A DNA stretch of 64,000 bases from an uncultured Christensenella sp. (GCA_910583855.1 CAJTYL010000003.1:115490-179489); one strand, 5' to 3'. Counted from the first letter of the stretch, positions 18,836-27,502 are shown. The notes: generated from the letters alone by a model not told the origin. Made by a program: numbers and translations.

Positions 18836-19645
18836 ATGAAAAAGCAATTCAAACTCGGCGTTATCGGTTGTTCGTTCTTTTCAAACGCTATTTTAAGGGG
18901 AGTCGTTTTGTCGGACTTAATCCGTGAAAAAAAGATAATCGTAAGCGATGAAAACGAAGATAAGTTGGATAATCTCGATTATTTGGGCGTACGTACAACG
19001 ACTGATAATAAATTTGTTGCTGAAAACAGTGAATTCGTACTTTTTGCTGTAAAACCTAATAAATTTGAAGCGATTTCAAAGGATTTGGAGGGTATCCGCC
19101 CTGAAAAAGTTATTTCGATTATGGAATATTTTACTAAAAATGCCATAAAAAACGCGCTTGGCGTGGGCTTGATTAAGGTTGCGCGCGCCGTTCTTAATAC
19201 GCCTTCCAACATAGGCAGTGGCATAATCGGAATAGATATGATTGATTTTAATAAATCAGCCGACGATTGTGATTTTATAAGTGAGGTTTTCGGTTCGCTC
19301 GGTACAGTCGTAAGCCTTGAAGAGAGCAAATTAAACGCTGTTTACGGGCTTAGCGGTTGCGGTCCCGCATATACTTTTATGTTTATTGACGCACTTGTTA
19401 ATGCTGGTGTACAACAGGGACTAACTAAGAGCGAGGCGAAAATTCTTGCCGTGCAGACCCTTCTCGGCAGTGCGGAAATGGTTCAAAGAGAAGAAAACAC
19501 GCTTGAGGAGCTAACAATGCTTGCATGTAATAAAGGCGGAGCAGCGGTTGAAGCAGTGAAGATTCTTGAAGAAAAAGACTTCAGTGGTGCGGTGTCTACA
19601 GCTGTTGAGGCTTGTGTGAAAAGAGCTAAAGAGCAGACTAAGTGA
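18836..19645 (+). CDS. proC: Pyrroline-5-carboxylate reductase
   Basis: Last step of proline synthesis, NAD(P)H-dependent. The 269-residue protein starts with a Rossmann motif (LGVIGCSFFSNAIL, less glycine-rich than usual) and keeps the VKPNKFEAI segment, MPN-like ARAVLNTPSNIGSG and the C-terminal signature LSGCGPAYTFMFIDALVNAGV. GGAGG lies just before ATG. The stop overlaps the rnhA start (TGATG). Identification is firm although the N-terminal nucleotide motif is divergent. Confidence 0.9.
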   Translation: MKKQFKLGVIGCSFFSNAILRGVVLSDLIREKKIIVSDENEDKLDNLDYLGVRTTTDNKFVAENSEFVLFAVKPNKFEAISKDLEGIRPEKVISIMEYFTKNAIKNALGVGLIKVARAVLNTPSNIGSGIIGIDMIDFNKSADDCDFISEVFGSLGTVVSLEESKLNAVYGLSGCGPAYTFMFIDALVNAGVQQGLTKSEAKILAVQTLLGSAEMVQREENTLEELTMLACNKGGAAVEAVKILEEKDFSGAVSTAVEACVKRAKEQTK

Positions 19646-20091
19646 TGAAAAAGGTAGTGTTGTATACTGACGGTGCGTGTTCCGGTAACCCCGGCGTTGG
19701 CGGATGGGGCGCCGTTCTGATGTTTAAAGGTTTTGAAAAACGAATTTCGGGCGCAGAACAGTCTACGACGAACAATAGGATGGAGCTTACGGCGGTTATC
19801 GAGGGATTAAAATGTCTTAAAGAGCCGTGTGAGGTGGAAATCTACAGCGATTCCGCCTATACCGTTAACGGATTTAATAACGGTTGGGTTTACGGTTGGG
19901 AAAAAACAGGTTTTAAAAAGGCTGATAATAAACCCGTACTTAACGACGATTTATGGCGTGAACTGCTTTCTCTGACGCGTATTCACTGCGTAACTTTTAT
20001 AAAAGTTAAGGGGCACGCGGACAACGAATATAACAATCTTTGCGATAATCTTGCCACGGAAGCAGTTAAAAATTTGAAAAACAAATTATAA
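19645..20091 (+). CDS. rnhA: Ribonuclease HI
   Basis: Cuts RNA in RNA/DNA hybrids. 148 residues with the DEDD active site: YTDGACSGNPG (first Asp), NNRMELTAV (Glu), IYSDSAYTVNG (Asp), and KVKGHADNEYNNLCDNLA (His and last Asp). I use ATG at 19645, which overlaps the proC stop as TGATG, rather than the GTG three bases earlier. Confidence 0.96.
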   Translation: MKKVVLYTDGACSGNPGVGGWGAVLMFKGFEKRISGAEQSTTNNRMELTAVIEGLKCLKEPCEVEIYSDSAYTVNGFNNGWVYGWEKTGFKKADNKPVLNDDLWRELLSLTRIHCVTFIKVKGHADNEYNNLCDNLATEAVKNLKNKL

Positions 20092-20108
20092 AATTGCGCA
20101 AAATACTA

Positions 20109-20114
20109 TATAAT
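20109..20114 (+). promoter_or_regulatory. -10 element directly upstream of the TVP38 gene
   Basis: A perfect TATAAT ends 7 bp before the ATG at 20122; the -35 (TTATAA) is poor. The spacing again predicts a leaderless mRNA. Confidence 0.45.
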
Positions 20115-20121
20115 AGTAGTA

Positions 20122-21024
20122 ATGAAGCGCATGCAAGTTTTGAAATACTGTTTTAATATTTTAGCGGTTGTGCTTTTGAGTACAGTCGCTTTTCTTTTTA
20201 TTTCCTACGGACTTTTGTATAAAAACGTAGAATTTATTGCTGAACATTTTAACGTTTTATTGCTTGTTTCGGGGCTGATTCTCGGGCTTATAATGCTTGG
20301 CGGCATTCTTTTTTACGCATTGAAAATGGTTTCTTTATACCGACTGACGGTATGCACTCTTGTTTTCATTGATATTTTCGCCGTGGTTTTCTTTGCGCTA
20401 TGTGCAAGTGAATTGTTAGGAAAAATCAACAGCGTTGACGCCTTAAGGGAATACATCGAGGGAATGGGCGGAATGGCTGCGGTTATCTATATAATTTTCA
20501 GCTTTTTACAGGTCGTTTTGTTGCCTGTGCCCGGTTCTGTATCCGTAGCGGTAGGTGTAGCGATGTTCGGGCCTTTAAAATGTGCGTTTTATAGCTTTAT
20601 CGGTATAGTTTTGGGGTCGTTCGCTGCATTTGCAGTAGGAAGATGGATAGGTTATAAAGCAGTTTGTTGGATTGTCGGACAGGATACTTTGGATAAATGG
20701 CTGAAAAAATTGAAGGGCAAGGATTATCTTATATTGTCTTTAATGTTTTTATTGCCGCTTTTCCCTGACGACGTGCTGTGTTTCGTTGCTGGACTTTCGT
20801 CGATGACATGGCCGTATTTTGCAATAATGATAACGGTAACGCGGCTTATCAGCGTCTTTTCAACGGCGTACTCATTCGAGCTTATACCGTTTAATACCTG
20901 GTGGGGTTTAATGATATGGGTCGTGCTTCTTGCGCTTATTGTTCTGTCTTTTTATTTCGTTTGGAAACACTACGATAAGATAGACAAATTTATAAAAACG
21001 AAATTAAAAATTAAGAGGAAATAA
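20122..21024 (+). CDS. TVP38/TMEM64 (SNARE-associated, DedA-like) membrane protein
   Basis: A 300-residue integral membrane protein with about six to seven hydrophobic segments. The central part carries the VTT/DedA hallmark: VVLLPVPGSVSVAVGVAMFGPLKCAFYSFIGIVLGSFAAFAVGRWIGYKAV, then LLPLFPDDVLCFVAGLSSM. Family members are implicated in lipid scrambling or undecaprenyl-phosphate flipping, but that is family knowledge, not visible here. The two N-terminal helices are extra. No Shine-Dalgarno; the start is set by the -10 and the hydrophobic N-terminus. Confidence 0.85.
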   Translation: MKRMQVLKYCFNILAVVLLSTVAFLFISYGLLYKNVEFIAEHFNVLLLVSGLILGLIMLGGILFYALKMVSLYRLTVCTLVFIDIFAVVFFALCASELLGKINSVDALREYIEGMGGMAAVIYIIFSFLQVVLLPVPGSVSVAVGVAMFGPLKCAFYSFIGIVLGSFAAFAVGRWIGYKAVCWIVGQDTLDKWLKKLKGKDYLILSLMFLLPLFPDDVLCFVAGLSSMTWPYFAIMITVTRLISVFSTAYSFELIPFNTWWGLMIWVVLLALIVLSFYFVWKHYDKIDKFIKTKLKIKRK

Positions 21025-21054
21025 AGGCGGCTTAAAACCGTCTTTATTTTTATA
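21025..21054 (+). terminator. Intrinsic terminator after the TVP38 gene
   Basis: AAAGGCGG pairs with CCGTCTTT (one G-U) around a 7-nt loop, followed by ATTTTT. Confidence 0.85.
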
Positions 21055-21085
21055 AATTAAATCTGACAAAAGCTTATCAAAACGT

Positions 21086-21113
21086 TTGCATTTGAAATGA
21101 AATGTGATAAAAT
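21086..21113 (+). promoter_or_regulatory. Promoter of the sodium-pump decarboxylase operon
   Basis: TTGCAT (21086-21091), 16-bp spacer, TGA-extended TAAAAT (21108-21113). Unlike the leaderless cases there is a leader of about 27 nt with an AGGTG before the ATG at 21147. Confidence 0.65.
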
Positions 21114-21146
21114 GTATTTGTAAGAATTTGGTTTTCAGGTGCATTT

Positions 21147-22523
21147 ATGGATAAAATCAGCTTATTACAGAAGCGAAAAAAGCAACTGCTCGATGCAGGC
21201 AAACAAATTCGTGCGGATATTAATTCGCTAATTGACGAGGATAGTTTCGTTGAACTTTCGTCTTTTTCTTTCTCCAAAAACGAGTTTTACGGAGAAAGCG
21301 CAGAAGGCGAAGGCGTGGTTACCGGCTTTGCAACCGTTTGCGACTATCCTTTTTATATTGTTGCGCAGAACGCTGCCGTGCTTTCGGGCGGGGTGAGCAA
21401 AGCGAACTGTTCTAAGATTGAAAAATGCTTAAATCAGGCAGAGAAAACTTCAACGCCCGTTATCTGGATATTGTCATCTCTCGGCGTTCAAGTGGGAGAG
21501 GGCGTAAACGTTCTGGAAGGGCTTGCAAGTCTTATTCTGAAAGCTTCCCAAATGAAAGGTAGCATTCCCCAGTATCTTATCGTAAACGGCGAAGTTTACG
21601 GGCAGATTTCACTGCTTGCGGGGATATGCGACTTTACTTATTTTATTGATAAGAAAAGCGTACTTTGCCCCAATAGTCCTTTGGTTTTATCTGCAAAAGC
21701 GGGTGAAAACCATACAAAATTTGCGGTCGGCGGCATCGCAGGGCTTGAAAACGCGCACCTTGCTACGTTCACTGTGAAGAATTTTGAGGAAATTAAAAAA
21801 TCGATTACAGAAATTAACGAGTTGATTTCTAAGCCGATAATTGACTGCGACGAAATGAACGCGAGCATTCCCGCACTTGATAACAAGACAGAATCAAAAG
21901 CGTTGGTTGAGGTTTTTGATAAATCAAGCGCAATAGAACTTGGAGCGTCCTATAGCACGGAAGTAAAGTGCTATCTGGCAAGGGTTGGTGGAATTGCTGT
22001 TGCCGCAGTTATTTTTGACGGCGGAGACGGTGTTGAACTCACCGCTCGGAACGTGAGAAAAATGAAAGACTTCGCGGAATTTGCATGCTGTTACGGTTTA
22101 CCTTATGTCACGTTCGTAAATACGCTCGGCATAAAAAGCGACCTTGCAACGAATAACAGTTTGGTTCTTAAAGAATTGGGAGAATACATTTCGATTCTCG
22201 ATTGCATAGACGCAGCTAAAATTTCCGTCGTATACGGCAAAGCGATAGGCTTGGGCTATACGGTTTTTGCGGCAAAATCGATGGGATATGATTACTGCTA
22301 CGCGTTTGCAAATGCAAAAATTGCGCTTTTTGACGGAGTTCAAGGCGCTGAAATGGAATTTTCAAGCGATAAGAAGATAGACGTAGGTAAACTCGCCGTA
22401 AAATACGCAGATGAGAATTCCGATCCTATAAACGCGGCGCATGGCGGCTATATAGATAATATTATTCAGCCTTCGTTCGTAAAGCAGTATCTTACTGCGT
22501 CGTTACAAATGCTTTTAAAGTGA
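21147..22523 (+). CDS. Divergent 12S/MmdA-type carboxyltransferase subunit
   Basis: Belongs to the crotonase-fold carboxyltransferase family of MmdA, PccB and the 12S subunit of transcarboxylase. 458 residues, about 50 shorter than MmdA. The double domain layout is clear: EGVVTGFATVCDYPFYIVAQ and GVQVGEGVNVLEGLASL in the N-half; FVNTLGIKSD and AKSMGYDYCYAFANAKIALFDGVQGAEM in the C-half. Both oxyanion-hole glycine motifs are altered relative to the consensus I know: SGGAR becomes S-S-L-G-V (111-114) and YGGAY becomes I-G-L-G-Y (367-371). It is first in an operon with OadG-, biotin-, OadB- and OadA-type genes. It may be a CoA-ester carboxyltransferase or a degenerate partner. Confidence 0.8.
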   Translation: MDKISLLQKRKKQLLDAGKQIRADINSLIDEDSFVELSSFSFSKNEFYGESAEGEGVVTGFATVCDYPFYIVAQNAAVLSGGVSKANCSKIEKCLNQAEKTSTPVIWILSSLGVQVGEGVNVLEGLASLILKASQMKGSIPQYLIVNGEVYGQISLLAGICDFTYFIDKKSVLCPNSPLVLSAKAGENHTKFAVGGIAGLENAHLATFTVKNFEEIKKSITEINELISKPIIDCDEMNASIPALDNKTESKALVEVFDKSSAIELGASYSTEVKCYLARVGGIAVAAVIFDGGDGVELTARNVRKMKDFAEFACCYGLPYVTFVNTLGIKSDLATNNSLVLKELGEYISILDCIDAAKISVVYGKAIGLGYTVFAAKSMGYDYCYAFANAKIALFDGVQGAEMEFSSDKKIDVGKLAVKYADENSDPINAAHGGYIDNIIQPSFVKQYLTASLQMLLK

Positions 22524-22530
22524 GGGAACT

Positions 22531-22920
22531 ATGCTGAATTATCTTTTGGATATCGTGTCGCAAACACCGAACGGAATGTTTGACGGCAACTACTATTTTT
22601 CAGACAGATTCGGTGAACCCGTAATTTACGCGCTTATCGGTTTTTTAGCTGTTTTTATAGGAATTATACTCATAATCGCTATAATCTGGCTGATAGGTCT
22701 TTTAATGCGAAAGACCAATAATCTTGCTTTTTTAACAAAAATCGGAAAGAAGAAAAAGAGCAAACAGGTTGAGCCGGATAAAAACGAAATACTATCGGAA
22801 ACCGACGAAATTCCCGACGAAGTAAAAGCCGCCATTATTGCGGCAATAATGGCGTTTTACTGTGAAGAAAAGCCCAAATGTGAATTTAAAGTTAAGAGAA
22901 TAAAGAGAATTAAGGAGTAA
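22531..22920 (+). CDS. OadG-like small membrane subunit of a sodium-pump decarboxylase
   Basis: 129 residues with one transmembrane helix (about 32-56, ALIGFLAVFIGIILIIAIIWLIGLLM) and a charged cytosolic tail that includes KAAIIAAIMAFY, the short C-terminal helix typical of OadG/MmdD gamma-delta subunits. Such subunits hold the carboxyltransferase on the membrane pump. Seven bp after the preceding gene and 4 bp before the biotin-carrier gene. Confidence 0.8.
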   Translation: MLNYLLDIVSQTPNGMFDGNYYFSDRFGEPVIYALIGFLAVFIGIILIIAIIWLIGLLMRKTNNLAFLTKIGKKKKSKQVEPDKNEILSETDEIPDEVKAAIIAAIMAFYCEEKPKCEFKVKRIKRIKE

Positions 22921-22924
22921 AATT

Positions 22925-23281
22925 ATGCGTAATTTTGTCGTTACTATTGACGGAAAAACCTATTCGGTAGGCGTTGAAGAAGTAGGCGAGAGCGTCAGCG
23001 AAGCCTCGGCTACGCCCGCGCAGGTTGTTACTGAAGCGCCCAAAGCGGTTAAACCCGTTACGCCCGTGAACGGAATTAAGGTCACGTCGCCTTTCCCCGG
23101 TCTTATCAAAAATATTCTCGTTTCAGACGGCGCATCGGTTAAAAAGGATCAGCCGATTATCGTTTTGGAGGCGATGAAAATGGATAACGAAATTACGGCG
23201 CCTTGCGACGGTAAGGTGGCTATAAGCGTTGCAAAGGGTGCAAACGTAGAAACGAACGCGGTGCTTGCGGTTATCGGCTAA
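22925..23281 (+). CDS. Biotin carboxyl carrier protein of the decarboxylase
   Basis: 118 residues: a short N-terminal segment, an Ala/Pro/Val-rich flexible linker (about 25-48), then a biotinyl domain with EAMKM, where Lys85 should be biotinylated. This is the 1.3S/GcdC/MmdC type subunit that carries CO2 between carboxyltransferase and membrane pump. Strong Shine-Dalgarno (AAGGAG) upstream. Confidence 0.93.
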   Translation: MRNFVVTIDGKTYSVGVEEVGESVSEASATPAQVVTEAPKAVKPVTPVNGIKVTSPFPGLIKNILVSDGASVKKDQPIIVLEAMKMDNEITAPCDGKVAISVAKGANVETNAVLAVIG

Positions 23282-23293
23282 CGGAGGAATAAA

Positions 23294-24796
23294 ATGCTTC
23301 AAAGTGGAATAGACTTTGGCAAGATATTCGGAAATCTGTACGAAAGTATGGGCTTTGTTCAAGGGAATTGGCAGAACTACGTTATGCTTTTAATTTCCTT
23401 CGTACTGATGTTTCTTGCCGTAGTCAAAAAATTTGAGCCTATGCTCTTGCTTCCGATAGCCTTCGGTATGTTTTTAATAAATATCCCGGGTGCAGAAGCG
23501 GTTCTGTGGGGTAAATATGAAACACCGGCAGAACTAAGTTTGGGAGTAAATGGTTCTGTCGAGAACGTGGGCGTGTACTCTTTGATAGGCTCTTCGGAGC
23601 AAATCTATGTAAGAGCCGATTATTACGTTGAGGGGATAATAACCTACTACAAATCCTTTGCCGATTTGCAAAACGGTATTTCGGCAACGATGCCGGCGGA
23701 GCAATTCAATACTCTTTATTCTTTAAGCGGCTATATTCAAGGCACGGTAGTTGACGGAGTTGCTCATTTTACGAGTGGCGCTCTTGTTATAGACCATGCA
23801 TATGAGGCGGTAACGGACAGAGGACTTTTATGGTACTTGTATTTCGGCGTTGACAAAGTGATATACCCGCCGCTAATATTCTTAGGAATAGGAGCAATGA
23901 CGGACTTCGGTCCTTTGATTGCAAACCCCAAGAGTATGCTTATCGGCGCGGGAGCTCAACTCGGCGTATTTGTTGCTTTTATACTTGCGTCGTTCTTAGG
24001 GTTGTCCGTCGCGGCTGCGGCGGCAATCGCAATTATCGGCGGAGCCGACGGACCTACCGCAATAATGGTTACTTCAAAGCTTGCTTCCGATTATGTTCCG
24101 ACGATAGCGATAGCGGCGTATTCGTATATGGCGCTTATACCTATAATACAAAAGCCTTTAATGCGCGCGCTTACGACCAAAAAGGAGAGGGCTATAAGAA
24201 TGAAACCTCTCCGCCAAGTCAGCAAAATAGAAAAGATTCTGTTCCCTATAATAGTTACGCTCGTCGTCGGTATTATTCTTCCCGACAGCATATCGCTTTT
24301 GGGGATGCTGATGCTCGGTAATTTATTCAAAGAATCGGGCGTTGTCGACAGGCTTTCGACCCAAGCGCAGAACGGATTGATGAATACAATTACGATTTTC
24401 CTCGGTATTGCCGTAGGCAGTAAAGCCAAGGGAGAAATTTTCCTAAGTATAGAAACTCTTGAAATTATCGGAATAGGACTCCTTGCGTTTATAATAGGTA
24501 CGATAGGCGGCTTGCTCGTTGCAAAAGTTATGTGTAAAGTAACTAAGGGGCAGATTAATCCGTTAATAGGATCGGCAGGGGTGTCCGCAGTGCCTATGGC
24601 GGCAAGAATTTCTGAGGACGTCGGACGGGAATACGACCCGCAAAACCACTTATTGATGCACGCTATGGGACCCAACGTTGCTGGCGTTATCGGGTCGGCG
24701 ATAGCTGCGGGAGTGTTGCTTGCATGTTTCGGCGGATACGTTGACGGCACAGCATCGGAGTCGTTTATAACTGCTTTAAACACGATAATTGCTTAA
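23294..24796 (+). CDS. Sodium-translocating decarboxylase beta subunit (OadB/GcdB/MmdB family) with a large insertion
   Basis: Multi-pass membrane pump that decarboxylates carboxybiotin and exports Na+. Family motifs are present: GAMTDFGPLIANPK (201-214), GGADGPTAI (249-257, with Asp252 the key membrane Asp) and GPNVAGVIGSAIAAG near the end. The protein is 500 residues; relatives are about 370-435. The excess is mainly residues 67-175, between the second and third hydrophobic segments, a polar region with no motif known to me. A GGAGG precedes the start. Confidence 0.92.
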   Translation: MLQSGIDFGKIFGNLYESMGFVQGNWQNYVMLLISFVLMFLAVVKKFEPMLLLPIAFGMFLINIPGAEAVLWGKYETPAELSLGVNGSVENVGVYSLIGSSEQIYVRADYYVEGIITYYKSFADLQNGISATMPAEQFNTLYSLSGYIQGTVVDGVAHFTSGALVIDHAYEAVTDRGLLWYLYFGVDKVIYPPLIFLGIGAMTDFGPLIANPKSMLIGAGAQLGVFVAFILASFLGLSVAAAAAIAIIGGADGPTAIMVTSKLASDYVPTIAIAAYSYMALIPIIQKPLMRALTTKKERAIRMKPLRQVSKIEKILFPIIVTLVVGIILPDSISLLGMLMLGNLFKESGVVDRLSTQAQNGLMNTITIFLGIAVGSKAKGEIFLSIETLEIIGIGLLAFIIGTIGGLLVAKVMCKVTKGQINPLIGSAGVSAVPMAARISEDVGREYDPQNHLLMHAMGPNVAGVIGSAIAAGVLLACFGGYVDGTASESFITALNTIIA

Positions 24797-24807
24797 AAAG
24801 GTGAATT

Positions 24808-26229
24808 ATGAGTAAAGTTTTAGTAACTGATACTATTTTGCGAGACGCGCATCAGTCGCATGCAGCAACAAGAATGAGATTTGACGAAATGGAGCCTATG
24901 CTTCCGCTTTTGGACGAGGCAGGCTATTATTCGTTGGAAGCTTGGGGCGGCGCAACGTTTGACAGTTGTTTAAGGTTTTTGAACGAGGACCCTTGGGATA
25001 GGCTCAGGAATCTCAGAAAATACTTAAAAAAGACGCCCATTCAGATGCTTCTGCGCGGACAAAACCTTTTGGGTTACCGTCATTACGCGGATGACGTCGT
25101 TGAAAAATTTATTGAAAAATCGATAGAAAACGGTGTGGGCGTAGTAAGGCTTTTTGATGCTTTGAACGACCCGAGAAACCTTGAGGCAAGCGTAAAAGCG
25201 ATTAAAAAGTACGGGAATGGCGGGAAATGCGTATGTGAATGCGCTATCTCGTATACGACAAGCCCCGTTCACACAACCGAATATTTCGTTAAACTTGCCA
25301 AGCAGTTCGAGGATATGGGAGCCGACAATATCTGTATTAAAGATATGGCAAACCTTTTGTTGCCGTTCACCGCTTACGAGCTCGTTAAAGAGCTTAAAGC
25401 CGAACTCCGTCCCGAAACGAAGGTGCATCTGCACACCCACAATACTACGGGTACGGGCGATATGATTTACCTTATGTCGATTCAGGCGGGAGTAGATATA
25501 GTCGACTGTGCACTTTCGCCTCTAGGTAACGGCACTTCAAACCCTGCAACCGAACCGCTTGTTGCGACCTTGAAGGGCACGGAGTATGATACGGGGATTG
25601 AAATTGAAAAGCTACTTCCCGCAGTAACGCACTTTAATAAGGTTGCGGCAAGGCTTGAAAAGGACGGTTTCTTGAATCCAAAGGTGAGAAGAGTAGATAT
25701 AAATACCCTTTTGTATCAGGTTCCCGGCGGAATGCTTTCAAACCTTATGAACCAGCTTAAACAGGCAGGAAAGGAAGAGAAGCTTACCGAGTGTCTTGCC
25801 GAAGTTCCAAAAGTCAGAAAGGATTGCGGTTATCCTCCGCTTGTAACGCCTTCAAGCCAAATTGTTGGCACGCAAGCCGTCTGGAACGTGCTTTTGGGAA
25901 GATATAAAACGATTACCGCACAGTTTAAAGACCTAATTTTGGGTAAATACGGTGCAGTTTTAGGCGAAAAGAACCCTGAAATTGTAAAAGCTTGTCAAAA
26001 AGACGGAGACAAAATTATAACTTGCCGTCCCGCAGACCTTATTGAGAACGAAATGCAGACCTTGACGCAAAAGGTCAAGGATGACGGTTTCTATAAGCAG
26101 GAAGAAGACGTGCTCTCGTATGCGCTGTTTCCCGAAGTTGCAACTAACTTCTTTAAGTGGAGAAAGGCAAAAGATACGGGTGTTGACAGCGATTTGGCAG
26201 CTAACCCCGATAAAGTTTATCCCGTATAA
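24808..26229 (+). CDS. 5S/OadA-type carboxyltransferase (oxaloacetate decarboxylase alpha / pyruvate carboxylase subunit B)
   Basis: TIM-barrel carboxyltransferase that moves carboxyl between oxaloacetate/pyruvate and biotin. 473 residues. DTILRDAHQSHAATRMR at the N-terminus supplies the metal Asp; CIKDMANLL contributes the carbamylated-Lys site and HLHTHNTTGTG the metal His pair. The C-terminal part has VPGGMLSNL and PSSQIVGTQAVWNVL. It lacks its own biotinyl domain, which the 22925 gene supplies. Last gene of the pump operon. Confidence 0.93.
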   Translation: MSKVLVTDTILRDAHQSHAATRMRFDEMEPMLPLLDEAGYYSLEAWGGATFDSCLRFLNEDPWDRLRNLRKYLKKTPIQMLLRGQNLLGYRHYADDVVEKFIEKSIENGVGVVRLFDALNDPRNLEASVKAIKKYGNGGKCVCECAISYTTSPVHTTEYFVKLAKQFEDMGADNICIKDMANLLLPFTAYELVKELKAELRPETKVHLHTHNTTGTGDMIYLMSIQAGVDIVDCALSPLGNGTSNPATEPLVATLKGTEYDTGIEIEKLLPAVTHFNKVAARLEKDGFLNPKVRRVDINTLLYQVPGGMLSNLMNQLKQAGKEEKLTECLAEVPKVRKDCGYPPLVTPSSQIVGTQAVWNVLLGRYKTITAQFKDLILGKYGAVLGEKNPEIVKACQKDGDKIITCRPADLIENEMQTLTQKVKDDGFYKQEEDVLSYALFPEVATNFFKWRKAKDTGVDSDLAANPDKVYPV

Positions 26230-26238
26230 CGTGAAGAG

Positions 26239-26261
26239 CGGCGTGGACTAAGTTCACGCCG
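26239..26261 (+). other. Intercistronic hairpin between the pump operon and the flavoprotein gene
   Basis: A 10-bp stem (CGGCGTGGAC with its complement, one G-U) closing a TAA loop, 11 bp before the next ATG. No T run follows, so it is not a classical terminator; it could act in mRNA processing or stability. Confidence 0.6.
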
Positions 26262-26272
26262 TAAGGTTTATT

Positions 26273-27499
26273 ATGAGTAAAGTAGCTATTATAGGCGCGG
26301 GCGCAGCAGGGCTTGTTGCTGCTTATTTTGCCGCCAAGAGCGGAAACGATGTAACCGTATTTGAAAAAAATGAAAAAAGCGGTAAAAAAATTTATATAAC
26401 AGGCAAGGGACGGTGCAACGTAACGCACGACTGCACGCCCGAAGAATTTCTGGAAAACGTCGTTTCCAATCCTAAATTTTTAACAGGCGCGGTTTATGCT
26501 TTTCCGCCCTTGAAGTGCGTACAATTTTTTGAAGACGGTGGTTTAAATCTTAAACTTGAACGTGGCGCAAGGTATTTCCCCGTATCGGATAAAGCAAGCG
26601 ACGTTACGCGCTGTCTTGAAAACTATTGCAAAAATGCGGGTGTCACTTTTAAATTTAACGAAAAAGTACTCAAAATTGGCATTTTACACAGTACTCTGTC
26701 AGACATAACTACCACAAATGGCACTTACAGATTTGATAGAGTAGTCGTCTGTACGGGCGGGTTAAGTTATCCGTCAACAGGTTCCACGGGCGATGGGTAT
26801 GAATTTGCAAAATGCGCTGGGCACAAAATAGTTCCGTTAAGACAAGGGCTTTGCGGTCTGAATTTGAAGGGTGATTATTATAAAGCTTTGCAGGGATTAG
26901 CGCTGAAAAACGTAAAATTATCCGTATTTAACGGCGAAAAGCTTGTTAAAAACTTTTTCGGGGAGATGCTTTTTACGCATTTCGGCATTTCGGGACCGAT
27001 AGTTTTATCTGCTTCAAGCATAATAAACCGATTAGATTTGAATAAAATCAGAATAGTTATGGATTTAAAACCTGCTTTAAGCGACGAACAGCTTGACAAA
27101 AGATTGTTAAGGGATTTTGAAGTTTACAAAAACAAGTCTATTTTCAATTGCTTAAAAGAATTACTGCCTGTCGCGTTAATTCATGAAGTGCTGAAAAGGA
27201 GCAAAATTTTACCGAAAATGCAGGTAAATTCAGTAACGAAGGCGCAAAGATTAAGTTTATTGACAACGGTCAAAAACTTTGATATGATTGTGGCGTCTTT
27301 GCGGGATTTTTCAGAGGCAATAATTACTTGCGGCGGTGTTGACGTTAAAGAGATTAACCCCAAAACCATGGAAAGCAAGCTTATACGCGGACTGTATTTT
27401 TGTGGCGAAGTGCTGGATTTGGACGCTTTTACCGGTGGATATAATTTGCAAATTGCCTTTTCAACGGGGTATGCGGCGGGAAACGCCATAAAGGAATAA
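26273..27499 (+). CDS. BaiN/HI0933-family NAD(P)/FAD-dependent oxidoreductase
   Basis: A 408-residue flavoprotein with an N-terminal dinucleotide-binding motif (VAIIGAGAAGLVAAYFAAKSG), KKIYITGKGRCNVTHDC, VVCTGGLSYPSTGSTGDGY and the C-terminal GGYNLQIAFSTGYAAGNA. The family is common in Firmicutes; one member (BaiN) is linked to bile-acid dehydroxylation but most have no proven substrate. Residues HSTLSDI, in a variable stretch before VVVCTGG, are encoded by repeat copy C. Three bp upstream of the aroH-cmk fusion. Confidence 0.88.
   Translation: MSKVAIIGAGAAGLVAAYFAAKSGNDVTVFEKNEKSGKKIYITGKGRCNVTHDCTPEEFLENVVSNPKFLTGAVYAFPPLKCVQFFEDGGLNLKLERGARYFPVSDKASDVTRCLENYCKNAGVTFKFNEKVLKIGILHSTLSDITTTNGTYRFDRVVVCTGGLSYPSTGSTGDGYEFAKCAGHKIVPLRQGLCGLNLKGDYYKALQGLALKNVKLSVFNGEKLVKNFFGEMLFTHFGISGPIVLSASSIINRLDLNKIRIVMDLKPALSDEQLDKRLLRDFEVYKNKSIFNCLKELLPVALIHEVLKRSKILPKMQVNSVTKAQRLSLLTTVKNFDMIVASLRDFSEAIITCGGVDVKEINPKTMESKLIRGLYFCGEVLDLDAFTGGYNLQIAFSTGYAAGNAIKE
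26690..26710 (+). repeat. Dispersed near-palindromic repeat, copy C (inside the flavoprotein gene)
   Basis: AGTACTCTGTCAGACATAAC plus T: two mismatches to the motif. Read in the same frame as copy A, giving S-T-L-S-D-I. Confidence 0.75.
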
Positions 27500-27502
27500 T
27501 TT

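Noticed and set aside
24091..24783. Open frame of 230 codons on the minus strand
   Set aside because: Antisense to the conserved OadB-type gene; composition is the mirror of a membrane protein, no start signal.
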